Positions 21,592 to 34,113 are shown, counted from the first letter of the stretch. The stretch is DNA of 64,000 nt from Sorex araneus (GCF_027595985.1 NC_073313.1:84302899-84366898), one strand, 5' to 3'. Translations and numbers: made by a program. The notes: a model not told the origin generated them from the sequence alone.

Positions 21592-21766
21592 TTTTTTTTT
21601 TTTGCTTTTTGGGTCACACCCAGCAATGCTCAGGGGTTACTCCTGGCTTTGCACTCAGGAATCACTCCTGGCAGTGCTCAGGGGACCATATGGGATGCTG
21701 GGAATCGAACCCGGGTCGGCCGCATGCAAGGCAAATGCCCTACCTGCTGTGCTATCGCTCCAGCGC
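21592..21766 (-). mobile_element. SINE type A in L1
   Basis: Reversed young-looking copy: poly(T), GCTTTTTGGGTCACACCCAG, GGAATCGAACCCGGGTCGG, GCTATCGCTCCAG. Flanked by CTCAATTTCT at 21582-21591 and 21767-21776, a perfect 10-bp TSD in L1 ORF2 sequence. Confidence 0.95.
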
Positions 21767-22945
21767 CTCAATTTCTATTTTTTAAGGAATGTGCTTACTG
21801 TTTTCCAAAAATAATTGGACCAGTCAGCATTCCTACCAGCAGTGAATGAGAGTTCCTACCTTCCCACATTTGTGCCAGCACTGGTTGTTCTTTACTTTTT
21901 GATGTGTGCCAGTTTCTGTAGTATGACAAGATATCTCATTGTTGCTTGATCCGCATCTCTCTGATGATTAGTGAGGTAGAACATTTTTTCATGTGCCTTT
22001 TGTCCATTTTTATTTCTTCTTTGGGAAATTTTCTGTTCATTTCTTCTCCCCATATTTAGATGTGGTTGGATTTTTTTTTAAGTTCTACTGTGCTGTATAT
22101 ATATTTAATATTAATCCCTTATCAGATAAGAGTTAGGTAAATAAGTTTTCCCATTCTGTGGTCTATCTATGTATCCTGGTCATAGTTTCCTTTGAGGTGG
22201 AGAAGCTTCTTAGTTTAATGAAGTCTCATTTGTTTATCTTTGCTTCCACTTACTTAGTGGTGTTTCATCCTTAAAGATGCCTGTATTTCAGTGACATATT
22301 CTGCCTATATTTTCTTCTGTATACCTTATGAATTCAGATCTGATATCAAGGTCTTTAATCCATTTTGATTTGATTTTTGTGTATGACTTTAGAAAGAAGT
22401 CTGAGGGTTTTTTCCTCTTTTTGGATGTAGCTGACCAGTTATCCTAACACCACTTGTTGAAGAGGTTTTCCTTGATCCACTTCATATTTTTCTCCTTTCT
22501 TGAAGATAACTGATTACACACCTGAGGTTCTCTGTCAGGATGTTCAACTCTATTCTATGATCTGAGGGTCTGCCTTTATTGCAGTACCATATTGTTTTAA
22601 TTACTACTGATTTTTATTACAGTTTAAAGTTGGGGAAAATGATGCCTCCCATTTTCTGTTTTCCATGGATTGATCTAGCTGTTCATGGGCGGCGGGAGGG
22701 ACTGCTTATTCCATATGAATTTCAGGAGTATTTGATCTATTTCTTTGAAAAATGATATGGGTATCTTTATGTGGACTACCATGAATCTGTACAAATGCTT
22801 TGGTAAGTATTGTCATTTTAATGGTATTAATCCCTCCAATCCATAACCAGGGGATGTGTTTCTATTTTCTATTTTATTTCTTGAAAAAGTTTTTTGTAGT
22901 TTTTCTTGGTATAGGTCTTTTACCTCTTTAGTTAAGCTGATTCCA

Positions 22946-23188
22946 GAGCGATAGCACAGCGATTGGGCATTTGCCTTTCACGTGGCTGACCCGTATTCGA
23001 TTCCTCCGCCCCTCTCGGAGAGCATGGCAAGCTACCGAGAATATGGAGCCCGCATGGCAGAGCCTGGCAAGCTACCTGTGCGTATTGGATATGCCAAAAC
23101 CAGTAAACACTAAGTCTCTCAATGAGAGACGTTACTGGTGCCCGCTCGAACAAATTGATGAGCAACAGGATGACAGTGACAGTGACAA
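22946..23188 (+). mobile_element. SINE type B in L1
   Basis: Head GAGCGATAGCACAGCGATTGG, body CTCGGAGAGCATGGCAAGC to GTTACTGGTGCCCGCTCGAA, end GATGAGCAACAGGATGACAGTGACAGTGACAA. It interrupts L1 sequence that reads CTGATTCC-AGGTA in the intact element, with TGATTCCA on both sides (22938-22945 and 23189-23196), so both boundaries and the simple-repeat tail are well defined. Confidence 0.95.
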
Positions 23189-25650
23189 TGATTCCAAGGT
23201 ATTTGGTTTTCTGAGGCATAGTTGTAAAAGGGATTTTAAAGAATATCTTTCTTCTCTTTCATTTTTTGTATATAGGCAAGCCATGGGTGCTGGATATTTT
23301 CAAATACTTTCTTTGCATCTATTGATATACTCATATGATTTTATTATTTCTTTTATTGGTATGGTGTATTATGTTGATTGACTTGCATATGCTAAAACAT
23401 CCTTGCATTCCCGTGTTGAATCCTATTTGGTCATGGTATATGATCTTCTGGATGAATTGATGGATTCTATTTGATGGTATTTTTAGAGGATCTTTTCATC
23501 TGTCTTCATCAAGGATATTGACCTGTAATTCTCTTTTTTTGGTAGTGTTTCTGTCTGCTTTTGGTATGAGGATGATATTTACTTCATAGCTTTTGTTTCA
23601 TGGGAAGACTTGTTTATTATTTCAATTTTCTTGATTGGTCTTATAGGTCTGTTCTGGTATTCCAAATCATCTTGGTCCATCCTTGGGCAGTTTTAGGAAT
23701 CCAAGAACTTATCCTTTTATTCCAGGTTTTCTCACTTCATGACATAAAGATTCTAAAAGTAATCTCTGATGATCTTTTTAATTTCTGTGTTCTCTTCTGT
23801 GACATCCCCTCTTTCATTTCTGATTTATTTCATTCGTTTCTTACTCTCTCTGTCTCTCTTTCTTTCTCTCTGTGAGTGTTGCTAGTGGCTTATCAATTTT
23901 GTTTATTATTCCAAAGAACTAGATCTTGGGTTCTTTGATCTTTTGTATTGTTTTTTAGATTTCAGTTTATTAATTTCTGCTCTAAGTTTTATTATTTCCT
24001 TCCTACTGACAGCTTTGGGTTCCTATTGTTGATCATTTTCCAGTTTCTTAATTTGTGCAGTCAAGTTATTTTTTACTTTCTGATGAATATTTGAATAGCA
24101 ATTAACTTTCCTCTTGACATCACTTTTGTTGAATTCCACAAGTTGTGATAGCTTGCTTCCTCATTCTCATTTGTTTCCTGAATTTTTTTCATTTCCTCTT
24201 TGATTTCCTCTGTGATCTACTGGTTATTCAGTAATGAGTTGTTTAATTTCCATGCATTTGTGCTGTTTCTCCATTTCTGCTTGTGAATAATTTCTACTTT
24301 TAGAGCATCATGGTCTGAGAAGATAGTAAGATTTCTTTGCTTTTGACTTTGTGGAAGTGTTTTGTGTCCACGCATATAGTCTATCTCTGAGAATGTTCCA
24401 AGTGCAATGGAGGAGAATGTAAGTTTCGTCTTTTTGAGTATGAAAAGCCATATATATGCCATATACGTAACTCATATAAAAGTCATATACATATATATAT
24501 AGGCCATATATATCTACTAAACCTTTATTTACTATTTTTACCCTCAAAGCAAGTATTTCCTTACTGAGCTTTAGTCTTGTTAATCTATCAAGAGGTGAAA
24601 AAATACTGTTGAAGTTTCCAATTACTATTTTGCTGCTCTCAATGCATTTCTTTAAGTCTATTAGAAGTTGTTTTAAGTATTTTGTGGATCCCTCTTTTGG
24701 TCCGTATATGTTTAGGATTCTTAGCTCTTCCTGATGATCACTTGATCATGACGTAATGACCTTTCTGTCTCATATAAAATTTGTCAGCCTGAAGTCTATG
24801 TCATCTGATACTAGTATGGTCACGCTTGCCTTTTTTGAGAGAATTGTTTGCTTGAAGAATGGTTTTCCAGCCTTTGACTTTGAGACTGTCTTTTCTCTGA
24901 CTATTCAAATGTGTTTCTTGAAGACAGCAAAATGTTGAGTTCAATTTTCTAATCCTTCCTGCCAGTCTGTGCCTCTTAATTGGGACATTTAGCCCATTGA
25001 CATCAAGGGAGATCATTATCATGAACTTTTGAGCTATATTTCTGCAGGAATTAGGCATGTCTGAGAGAGTCACCTTGTTTTACAGTAGCTCCTTAGCTCT
25101 TGTAAAGATGGCTTTGAGTCTATGAAATTCCTGGGTTGTTGTTTATTTGTGAAGTCATGTATTCCTCCTTCAAATCTGGCTGGGTAAAGTATTCTTGGTG
25201 AAGCATGTGTTGAGTTTTTTCACTATTTTCCACCACTACATACAGGTATGAAACCCTTGGAGGGTTTCTTTTGGTAAAGCTGCTGTAAATCTTAAGGACA
25301 CTCCTTTGTACATAATTTTGTTCTTTGATTTTGCTGCTTTTAGTATTCTATCTTTATATATGGTTTTCATCATTCTGGTTAGTATGTCTCTTGAAGTATT
25401 TTTACTTTGGTTTCTTTTAACTGATATGCCTTGGGCTTCCTGAATCTGGGTACATGCACCCTCCAGTTCTGGGAACTTCTCACCAGTGATGTTTTTGATG
25501 GTTAGGTTTTCATCAGGTTTGCCTTTCTAGCCCTCTCAAGCTCTTTTGGTTCTTATATCATTTCTCTTGAATTTATTCCAAAGTTCTCTTCTGAGCTGCT
25601 CATTTATTTTGAGTTCTTTTAAATATAAATTTTGCTCTTGTCAGGAGATT

Positions 25651-26935
25651 TTCTATCTATGGTAAGTCTTCAGTGGATGTTAATCTTGGGCTCTATTTAT
25701 GTAACTGAAGAAACTGTAGACACAGGGGAATGTAATCAGAGTGTGGCCATGGAGTGGTCTTGGATGAGAGAAAAATGTGGTCAAAGTGAAATTCCTCCTC
25801 TCCTTTTAAAACAGAAATCGCCTTCTTAGTTTCTGTGATTCTGGGCCATTCTTCACCCTCACCTGTGGGTTCCTGGATTTACACAGTGGAATATATTTTT
25901 TACAATGGTCTTCTTGTAAGGGGACTAAAATCAGAAACAACCTAAATCATCATCTTGATGGTGACAGCTCAACAATGGCTCTTTGTAGAGGACTTGATAG
26001 CTCAGTCCCAAGGGTGTTTACATAGGATAGGTTAATACAGCATAGTAGTGAACCATTCTCTAGATATTTTGGGTACAAAGCTTTTTCAATAGTGAGTGGC
26101 TCAGGGCTTTTCATGCGGGTATTACAGAGACAAAAGATCATCAACTTTCAAAACGTGTAATTTCTGTTTGAAAAGTTAGTTGGCTGTATAGTGAATCTAA
26201 GAAAGTTTGCAATGAAACTGTCATTTCGTAGTAGTAGTACTATAAATTGAGAAACCTCAGCGTGACCTTTGATGGTTGGCTGGGGAATAGCAAGGGTAGC
26301 TAGGATTTAGCTTGTGCTACTGTTGCTTGAGTCATTTTCACCTGCATCATTCAGTGTGGAAAACCTATGTGCCACAGGGACTTGACCTCAGGTTTCTAAA
26401 ATGCATACGTTTCTTGGTTTCCAAGGAGATGAAGGCAATTAGGTTACCTGTAGTAATGTACTTGTCTGTGTCTGGGGAATGTATTAGAATAGTGCATGTG
26501 AACAACTCTACTCTTCTTCCCGGGGAGAGCATATGTTACTGTTCTTTGGTGCTGGAATGGTTGGGGGAATAAGAAAGAGCAAAGGGCATATCTTGGTTTT
26601 TGAAATGGTCACGTCTCTCCTGAGTTGAAGGAGAATACTAGTAGAATACAGCCATAAAGTCGAAAGATTGATAACTGGAAATCAGCGTAAACTCTGTTAT
26701 AAGCTGGAAAATCTAAGGAGCAATCTTAGCAATAAACAATAGTATCTGGAAGTGCTGTGAGCCAGGAATCATCCTATTTGAATTATCTCAGCTATACCTG
26801 ATGCCCACTGGAGAGTGACATTTAGAGTACTGCCTGGGTGTCATTTTAAGACAAGGAGAGGAATTTTGAAAGGGCATGAAATACACACTCAAATGGCAGT
26901 AAAGGAAATGGGGATAAAAGAAGCAGTGACAGGAT
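25651..26935. other. Unassigned DNA
   Basis: About 1.3 kb with no recognised repeat or gene. Confidence 0.4.
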
Positions 26936-27120
26936 CTGGAGAGATATCATAGATAGTATAGTGGGTAGTGTGCTTGCCTTGCATGCAACTGACCCAGTTT
27001 TCATCCCAGGTACTTCTTATTGTCTCCTAAGCTCCTCCAGGAGTGATCCCTGAATGCAGAGTTGGGAGTAATCCCTTAGCTTTGTCTTGTGTGGTGCCTC
27101 CCCACAGCTAAAAAAAAGGG
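26936..27120 (+). mobile_element. SINE type A, old
   Basis: GATCTGGAGAGATATCATAG, GTGCTTGCCTTGCATGCAAC, CTCCTCCAGGAGTGATCCCTGAATGCAGAG and an A/G-rich tail follow the type A order with about a dozen visible changes. Confidence 0.8.
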
Positions 27121-27321
27121 GAAGAAGAGAAGAAGCATCAGGAGAACTCTGTTAATGGTGACAAACACCCAACTTAGAAAGGAGTTTGACAAGCACCCTA
27201 ATACCTGTACTGAATCTCCAGCCCTATGAAAGGAGCTTGGAATGCTAGAAAATGGGTATAGAAGTATTTTGTTTGTATCTTAATGTTAGTATTATATATA
27301 TTATATTTGATGTTTATTTTT

Positions 27322-27500
27322 GTATGTTTTTGTTTTTTTCTTTTTGGTTCACACCTGGCAATGCACAGGGGTTACTCCTGGCTTTGCACTCAGGAATTAC
27401 TCCTGTTGGTGCTCGGGGGACCATATGGGATGCTGGGAATCGAACACATGTTGGCCGCGTGCAAGGCAAACGCCTTACCCGCTGTGCTATCGCTCCAGCC
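27322..27500 (-). mobile_element. SINE type A with perfect TSD
   Basis: Reversed copy with GGGAATCGAACACATGTTGG and TGTGCTATCGCTCCAGCC. Flanked by the perfect 14-bp TSD TGATGTTTATTTTT at 27308-27321 and 27501-27514. Confidence 0.95.
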
Positions 27501-27514
27501 TGATGTTTATTTTT

Positions 27515-28079
27515 TAGCATTAATTTAAGTGCAATTATTAAAGAGGCAGATCTTCATTTTTACAAAGAGAGCAACTTCAGTACCTCTGACTATGCTTGGA
27601 GGGAAAAACAGAACTTTGGCCATGAAAATGAGATAAGAGAGAGATAAGAAAAAGAAGAGAAAAGAACAGGGGAGCAGTTTAAGTACTCTAAGGCCTTTTC
27701 CAAAGAAGAAAATATAGTCAGAGACTGTTTAGGAACAAAGGAACCTCAAAGGATCACCCAAATGCACGCCAATAATTAGTTACTGATGAATCATGTGACC
27801 AGGCTATTATGAAATATATAGAAGAGAGGAGTCCATCAAGAAACAATTTGTGTGAATATGAGCAGAAGTTTCTAAGAATAATTTGTTAACACAACTTTTA
27901 TAGCTCCCAGTTAATCAGAAATATCTGGACACTGATGTAAACTAACTAATAAGTGAATTAATGTACAAGACTATCCAGGTCTCTATATTAGAGAACTAAG
28001 GTCAGGGAAGAAAAGAAACTGAAGAAGAGAAGAAAAGGCAGACAGGAGGTAACAGGGGTGAGGGTAGGGGCCTCTGACA
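27515..28079. other. Unassigned DNA, purine-rich in part
   Basis: 27620-27680 is AG-rich on the plus strand; no repeat family or gene recognised. Confidence 0.4.
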
Positions 28080-28312
28080 AATTTTCTATATTAAAGGTGT
28101 ACTATGAGATGCCATATACAGTAACCAAACCTAAAATTTGCTTGTCAAGGATGCAGTCGGAGGGATGAGAGGGTAACTACGAACATTGGTAGAAGAAAGT
28201 TGACATTGGTGATGGGATTGGAGTTGGAAAATTGTATTCTTTAAACTCAGCCATGAATAACTTTGCAAATCATGGTGTCACAATTTTTTAAATAAAAATG
28301 AAAAAATTTAAA
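28080..28312 (+). mobile_element. Older L1 3' UTR
   Basis: GACATTGGTGATGGGATTGGAGTTGG, CTCAGCCATGAATAACTTTGC and AAATCATGGTGTCACA plus an A-rich tail form an older L1 3' end. It resembles the pieces at 30950-31075 and 35205-35372. Confidence 0.7.
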
Positions 28313-28322
28313 ATAAGAAAAT

Positions 28323-28500
28323 TAGGGACTGGAGAAATAGCACAGTTAGTATGGCATTTGCCTTGCACGTGGCCGACCTAGGTTCAATTCCAAGCATCCA
28401 TATGGTCCCCCAAGCACCGCCAGGAGTAATTCCTGAGTGCATGAGCCAGGAGTAACCCCTGTGCAATGCCAGGTGTGACCCAAAAAGCAAAACTAAAATA
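28323..28500 (+). mobile_element. SINE type A
   Basis: GGGACTGGAGAAATAGCACAG, GTTCAATTCCAAGCATCC, ATATGGTCCCCCAAGCACC and GGTGTGACCCAAAAAGC. It sits on the tail of the preceding L1; AAAATAAG recurs on both sides. Confidence 0.92.
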
Positions 28501-28510
28501 AAATAAGATA

Positions 28511-29052
28511 AGAGAATTAATACAGAATATATACTAAACCTATTGATGCCAATGAAAGTGGGGAAAATAGTACTTAAGAAAAATGAAGCCTATTATTACA
28601 TTAATATATGTATGCTGCATTGAATGCTGAGTGTGCTGTCATTACACCTTATTTTACATTTTAGGCCCAGGGCATTTATTAACTCCACTACAGTCCTGTA
28701 TACTGACAGTTTGTAGCTACAACCTTTCTCAAAAATAGCCTTGACGCATGTATCTCTTTTTCCCTCAAAAGTTGCCATTGGTACACCCCCATAAACGTCC
28801 TCCATGGAAATATCCTTTTAAGAATCTGTATTTGGAGGAACTCATTTTGTGAGAGTTCTTTCCCATTATAACTCAGGAAGTTATACTAAAATGGGAAAGC
28901 CCAACCTCTGTCATGTATTATTCAAAACTTCTTTGAAAAAAAAAAACTTCTTTGGGTGTTGAACTGGAAAGGATAATCAGTTCAAGGCATATACTAGTAG
29001 GTAGAATGACTTCAATGTTTGACATATGTGAAGGGAATAATAAATATGGAAA
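28511..29052. other. Unassigned DNA
   Basis: Nothing recognised. Confidence 0.4.
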
Positions 29053-29069
29053 CTAGGAAACTAATTTTT

Positions 29070-29241
29070 TTTGCTTTTTGGGTCACACCTGGCGATGCTC
29101 AGGGGTTACTCCTGGCTCTACACTCAGGAACCACCCCCGGCGGTGCTCGGGGAACTACATGGGATGCTGGGAATCGAACACGTGTTGGCTGCATGCAAGG
29201 CCGCATGCAAGGCCCTACCCGCTGTGCTATTGCTCCAGCCC
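29070..29241 (-). mobile_element. SINE type A with 17-bp TSD and internal duplication
   Basis: Reversed copy with a perfect 17-bp TSD, CTAGGAAACTAATTTTT, at 29053-29069 and 29242-29258. In the head, GCATGCAAGGCC is present twice in tandem (about 29192-29215), a 12-bp duplication between the A and B boxes. Confidence 0.95.
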
Positions 29242-29258
29242 CTAGGAAACTAATTTTT

Positions 29259-29999
29259 AAAAAATATTTTAATTGGGTATTTATTTGGTTACTAGTGCTC
29301 TGGAGAAAGATACTGCAAAGCTGAAAATGATTGAACCCTAAAAACTACGTGCGTGCTAAAGATCTTCCTTAGCAACAGTGTATAAATAGACTTATCTCAT
29401 TTAGCTTAAGGACTTACAAAATTGGTCAGATTACAAAATTATTTTACTTAATTATGAAAGTAACAGAGCAGAGAATGTTGAATTCTCAGCTTTGAGACGT
29501 TGCCTTTGCCAAGACCGGAACCCTTATTTAGAAGAAAAAAAGCTCTGAGAAATTAGAGAGGGATAGTGGGGTAAATACACATTAAAAATGATCACTCTGA
29601 AGATTACCCTAAATGTTCTGAGTCAACGGAACTGATCCAATTCTTCATGTTAAGAATTGAGTCTTCCCGTGCTGCTCCATTAACCCTGTACTGTGCATGA
29701 CCTCTCCCGGGGTCCCCTGGACCAAGGAAGTCCCCGCTGCCTGAATTTCAAACCCTAAACCATGTGGACACTTATGCATCCTTGCAACAATTTCACCTCT
29801 TCAACGCCACCAATTCTAAGGGTTGTTGGTTTTGATATCTTGCCCAAATATCTCCCTAATAAACCTCTATGCAATGAGGATTAATAATTATTCACCTGCA
29901 TGACTATTGAAATAACAACTTAGGAGCGCAGAAATGGTTAACTCACAGATTATAAAGAGTAACAGTTCGCTGAAAAAAATGAAACCGATCAGTTCTCAG
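29259..29999. other. Unassigned DNA
   Basis: No family recognised. 29690-29880, with CCCTAATAAACCTC near its end, might be an LTR remnant, but no termini or partner were found. Confidence 0.35.
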
Positions 30000-31075
30000 A
30001 TAATTGGGAATCTGAAGCTCAAATCACAACATCCAAAAATATTTAGGAACAGTGGGGAAACAAAAGATTTCATCTGCTCTGGCAGACAGTGACACTAGTC
30101 TTGGCAAATCATGGAGCTTAAGTAAAGCCTCATGACTCACCTATGAGGAACAAAAATCAATGCTCCTTCTCCTGGCCATGGAAATAAAGAAATCACTGGA
30201 AGAAAAATTCAACACACTGAAATCTGAACTGATCAAGGGTATCAAAAAATTCATACAAATGGAGCTGAAGGAGTTAAAAAATACAATAACAAGCTACAGC
30301 AATAGAATTCAATATGCAGAGGAACCACATCAGTTATATAGAAGACAAAATACTAGCTATCATCAATAATGAAGTCACAAAAGAAAAGAGAAGTAAAGGA
30401 TTTGAAGAGAATGTAAGATTCATGATAAGGAATCAATTTTGAATCATAGGACTATTAGAAGGAGAGGAAGAAGAGAAAGGGCAAAAAATGCTGGTGGGAG
30501 AAATAATTACTCAAACTTTCCCTTTCCTGTTTTCTGGAGAAAGGCACCTGCACAGATTCAAGAGGCCCAAAGAGTACAAACAAAATAGACTCAAAAAAAA
30601 CAACTCCAAGACACATTAATCAAATTATTAAAATCAAAACACAAATACTAAAAGTAGCAAGAGAGAAGAAAATCCTCAAAAAAGGGGAAACAACATAAGA
30701 ATCACAACAAACCTCCCATATGATAATTTACAAACTAGAAAACTGGAATGACATTCAAAGTACTTAATGAAAAAACTTCCAGCCTAGAGTTCAGCACCCC
30801 ACAAAGCCATCTTTAGACTTTAGGGAGGGATAAGAACCTTTTCAGTCAAACAAGAACATGCAGCATTTGTGACAAACCAATCCTGCAAGAATTGCTGTAA
30901 GGCTGCCTGTATAAAACAAATAGACTCTTACAGAATGAATTTACCTGGATGGGAAGGGTTCTTAGGACAGTGATGGAGGGAAGGGGGCTGGTGATGGGTA
31001 TGGTTATGAATAAAGTATGGATGAAAAGTATAATTAAAAGTATTGTAAATCACAGTTCCTCAATAAAAAAATCAA
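30000..31075 (+). mobile_element. L1 ORF1-only element (HAL1-like candidate)
   Basis: 30160-30900 translates in pieces to an L1 ORF1-type N-terminal region rich in K and E (for example KKSLEEKFNTLKSELIKGIKKF), interrupted by stops. Instead of ORF2, the next 130 bp (30945-31075) look like an L1 3' end: GGGGGCTGGTGATGGGTATGG, TATTGTAAATCACAGTTCCTCAATAAAAAAA. That order, ORF1 then 3' UTR and tail, is the HAL1 (half-L1) structure. A chance junction of two fragments is the alternative. Confidence 0.5.
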
Positions 31076-31079
31076 AGAA

Positions 31080-33780
31080 AAATTTCATATAGTATATAAA
31101 AACAAAAACTAATACGACTTGCAAAAACATCTTGATTCCACACATACATACACAAAATGGCATTAAACCCTTAATGACTAAATATCATTAATCTCTCTGA
31201 ATGTCAATGGAATAAACTTCTCTATAAAAAGGCAAAGAGTACCTGGATGGATCAGAAAAAGAAAATACATCCATTTGTTGTGTATAGGAAACACACCTAT
31301 ACTCACAGGATAAATACAAATTCAGAATGAAAGGGTGGAAAACAATCATAGAAGCAAATGGAATACAAAAAAAAAACAAGCTGGCACAGCCTTACTTATA
31401 TTAGACCAAATAGCATTCAATATAAATAAAGTAATTAAAGATAGTGATGAACACTACTTATTGGTTAAGGAAACAATAGAAAAGAAAATACAGTTGCCAA
31501 CTGTATGCACCAAATGAAGGCCAAGATCTTCATCAGGCTTTTACTAACAAATCTACCCACTATAAAATCTCTCTGGCCCTTAGCCAGTATCATTCTTAAT
31601 GGTGAAAAGCTAAAAACATTTCCCTCTGAGCAAAGGCAAAAATGTCCACTCTCTCCACTTTTACTTGAAGTATTAGAAGTCCTGGCCAGAGCAATCAGGC
31701 AAGAAAAACCAATCAAAGGGGGCAAACTGGTAAAGAAGTCAAATTGTCACAATTTTCAGATATGTAAAAGACCCTATGAGTCCACAAAAAGAGCTCCTAG
31801 AAAAAATAATAAGGAAAAGCAGCAGGCTACAATATACAAAAATTGCTTGGATTTTTAAGTACAAAGAATAAATCTGGAGAATGCAATTAAGGAGTTTATC
31901 CCATTAAAATATTATTCTAAAACATCAAGTACCTAGGAATCAGCTTAACGAAAGAGGTGGGAGATCTATATCATGGTAACTTTAAATTATATAAAAAAAG
32001 AGAAGAAGACCTTTGGAAATGGAAACATATTCCATAGTCATGCATTGGAAGAATCAGTATTGTTAAAATGACTATCCAATCCAAGCTTGAATCTATAGAT
32101 TCAATGCAATGCCTATGCAAATTCAGATGACATTTTTCAAGGACCTAGACAAATCAATAATACAATGTGTTTGAAATCAGAAGAAGCCACAAATAGCCAA
32201 AGCCATACTGAAAAATAAGAAATAATTATCTAATTTGTATCTCTATAATAAACTAAAATGATCAAAACTTCTTGGTACTGGAATAAAGATTGGTTCTCTG
32301 AACAATGGGTCAGAATTGAATACCTAAGGACAAAATCCCATATATATGGACAGTTAATGTTTTTTTTTTTTGCTTTTTGGGTCACACCCAGCGATGCTCA
32401 GGGGTTACTCTTGGCTCTGCACTCAGGAATTACTCCTGGCGGTGCTTGGGGGACCATATGGGATGCCAGGGATCGAACCTGGGTCGGCCGTGTGTAAGGC
32501 AAACGCCCTACCCGCTGTGCTATCGCTCCAGCCCGGACAGTTAATGTTTTTTAAGTGTGCTGAGAACATGAGATGTAGTAAAGATAGCCTCTTCAATAAA
32601 TGGTGCTGGAAAACCTAGATAACTGTGTCTAAGAAACTAAAGCTAGATCCAAATCTCACACCTTACACAAAAGTCAATTCAGAGCGGATCAAAGACCTTG
32701 AGATCCAACCAGAAGCTATGAAGTGCATCGAAAAAATATAGGCAGAACACTCCAAGATTTGGACCTCAAAGGTATCTGTAGTGTTCCTATATCACTGGCA
32801 AAGGCAACAATAAAATAATAAATGAGACTACATCGAATTAAAGATTTTCTGTGTGGCAAAAGAAACACTGGCTAAAACTAAAAGACAGCTAAGTGGGAGA
32901 AATTTTTGCATTCAACACATCAGGTAAAATCTTGATGTCCAGGATAAATAACTCACAAAGATCAACCAAAATTTTTTTTCAAACACTACCAGAAAATAGG
33001 GAGTGGAAATTAACAGATATTTCTCAGAGGAAGACAGGCAGATAGATGGCCAGTAGGCTCATGAAAAAGTGTTCAGCATCATTTTATTATTAGAAAAATA
33101 CCAATGAAGACAACAGTGAGATATTATCTCATACCTGTGAGAATTGAGGATATAAAAAATAGTAAGAATAATCTGTGTTGGGAGGATTGTGGTGAAAAAG
33201 GGACTCACGTGGACTGCTGGTGGGAATGTGGCTGGTTCAACTCCTATTCGAAATAGTATGGTGAGTCCTTCGTGAACTTACAATTGACTGCCATATGTCC
33301 CAGCAATTCCACTTTTGGGCATCTACACACAGGACTTGAAATTCACTCAAAAGAACGTATGCACACCCTTATTCATTGCCACACTTAGTACAGTAGTTAA
33401 AATATGGAATCAACCTAGGTGTCCAGCGACAGATGAAAGGATTATGAAGATGTGTTTTATATACACAGTGCAGCTGCAAGGAATGATGAAATCCTGCAAT
33501 TTTCTGCAACCTGGTTGGAACTGGAAGATATCATGTTGAGTGAAGTAATCCAGAAGAAGATAAACACAGGATGATCTCACTTATCTGTGGTATATAGAAT
33601 AATTGTATGAGGAAATGTGATGTAGTAAAGGGGGTATACCTAGATTACCCTTGACTCCAAAGCTTAGAGAGGAGAAGGACTGAGAAGGAAAGAAAGAAAT
33701 GTGGGGAAGGAGCACGAGAAAGTGAAATAATGGGCAAATGAGATTTGGGGGGGGGTGGTTATTATTTGTGATGTAGGAAA
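31080..33780 (+). mobile_element. Decayed L1 ORF2, deleted in the middle
   Basis: The endonuclease start is visible around 31180-31230 (ISLNVNG-like in the frame), followed after a large deletion by RT sequence at 31505-31720 ([32 protein letters not shown]), then C-terminal ORF2 up to a degenerate Cys-rich region (about 33170-33230, GTHVDCWWECG-like) and a 3' UTR. No intact frame remains. A SINE A is inserted at 32367-32534. Confidence 0.85.
32367..32534 (-). mobile_element. SINE type A in L1 with 18-bp TSD
   Basis: Reversed young copy: GCTTTTTGGGTCACACCCAG, GATCGAACCTGGGTCGGCC, GCTATCGCTCCAGCCC. Flanked by the perfect 18-bp TSD GGACAGTTAATGTTTTTT (32348-32365 or so, and 32535-32552). Confidence 0.95.
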
Positions 33781-33785
33781 ATAGC

Positions 33786-34033
33786 TTGGACTGGAGTGAT
33801 AGCACAGCAGGTAGGGTGTTTGCCCTGCACACAGCTGACCCGGGTTCAATTCCTCCATCCATCTCGGAGAGCCTGGAAAGCTACCAAGAGAATCCCACCC
33901 CCATGGCAGAGCCTGCCAAGCTACCCATGTCATATTCAATGTGCCCAAAACAGAAACAAGTCTCGCAATGGAGATGTTAATGGTGCCCGCTCGAGCAAAT
34001 CGATGAGCAATGGGACGACAGTGCTACAGGAAA
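33786..34033 (+). mobile_element. SINE type B
   Basis: Head GGACTGGAGTGATAGCACAGC, B box GGTTCAATTCC, body CATCTCGGAGAGCCTGGAAAGC to GTGCCCGCTCGAGCAAATCG, end GATGAGCAATGGGACGACAGTGCTACAG. AGGAAA lies on both sides, a weak TSD candidate. Confidence 0.92.
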
Positions 34034-34113
34034 GTAAGCATAACTATATATCCAAAGCACAGATCCAAAAAACACTGAAAACATGTGATCTAAAGCTCCA
34101 ACCATTGATCTTT

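Larger units (their letters stand above)
20890..25650 (-). mobile_element. Near-complete decayed L1 with ORF2 and ORF1
   Basis: From the 3' side: 3' UTR (20890-21230), ORF2 (about 21400-25040) and ORF1 (about 25070-25645). The ORF2 start region still reads SLDVNGLN and CCLQETHL near 24930-25010, the endonuclease N-terminus. ORF1 is recognisable from its order of conserved segments compared with 58273-59235. Many frameshifts and stops occur and no 5' UTR monomers are seen. A type A SINE (21592-21766) and a type B SINE (22946-23188) are inserted in it, so it is older than both. Confidence 0.88.

Noticed and set aside
24440-24510. ATAT/CATATA-rich stretch as a functional element
   Set aside because: Low-complexity sequence inside a decayed L1; no further structure.
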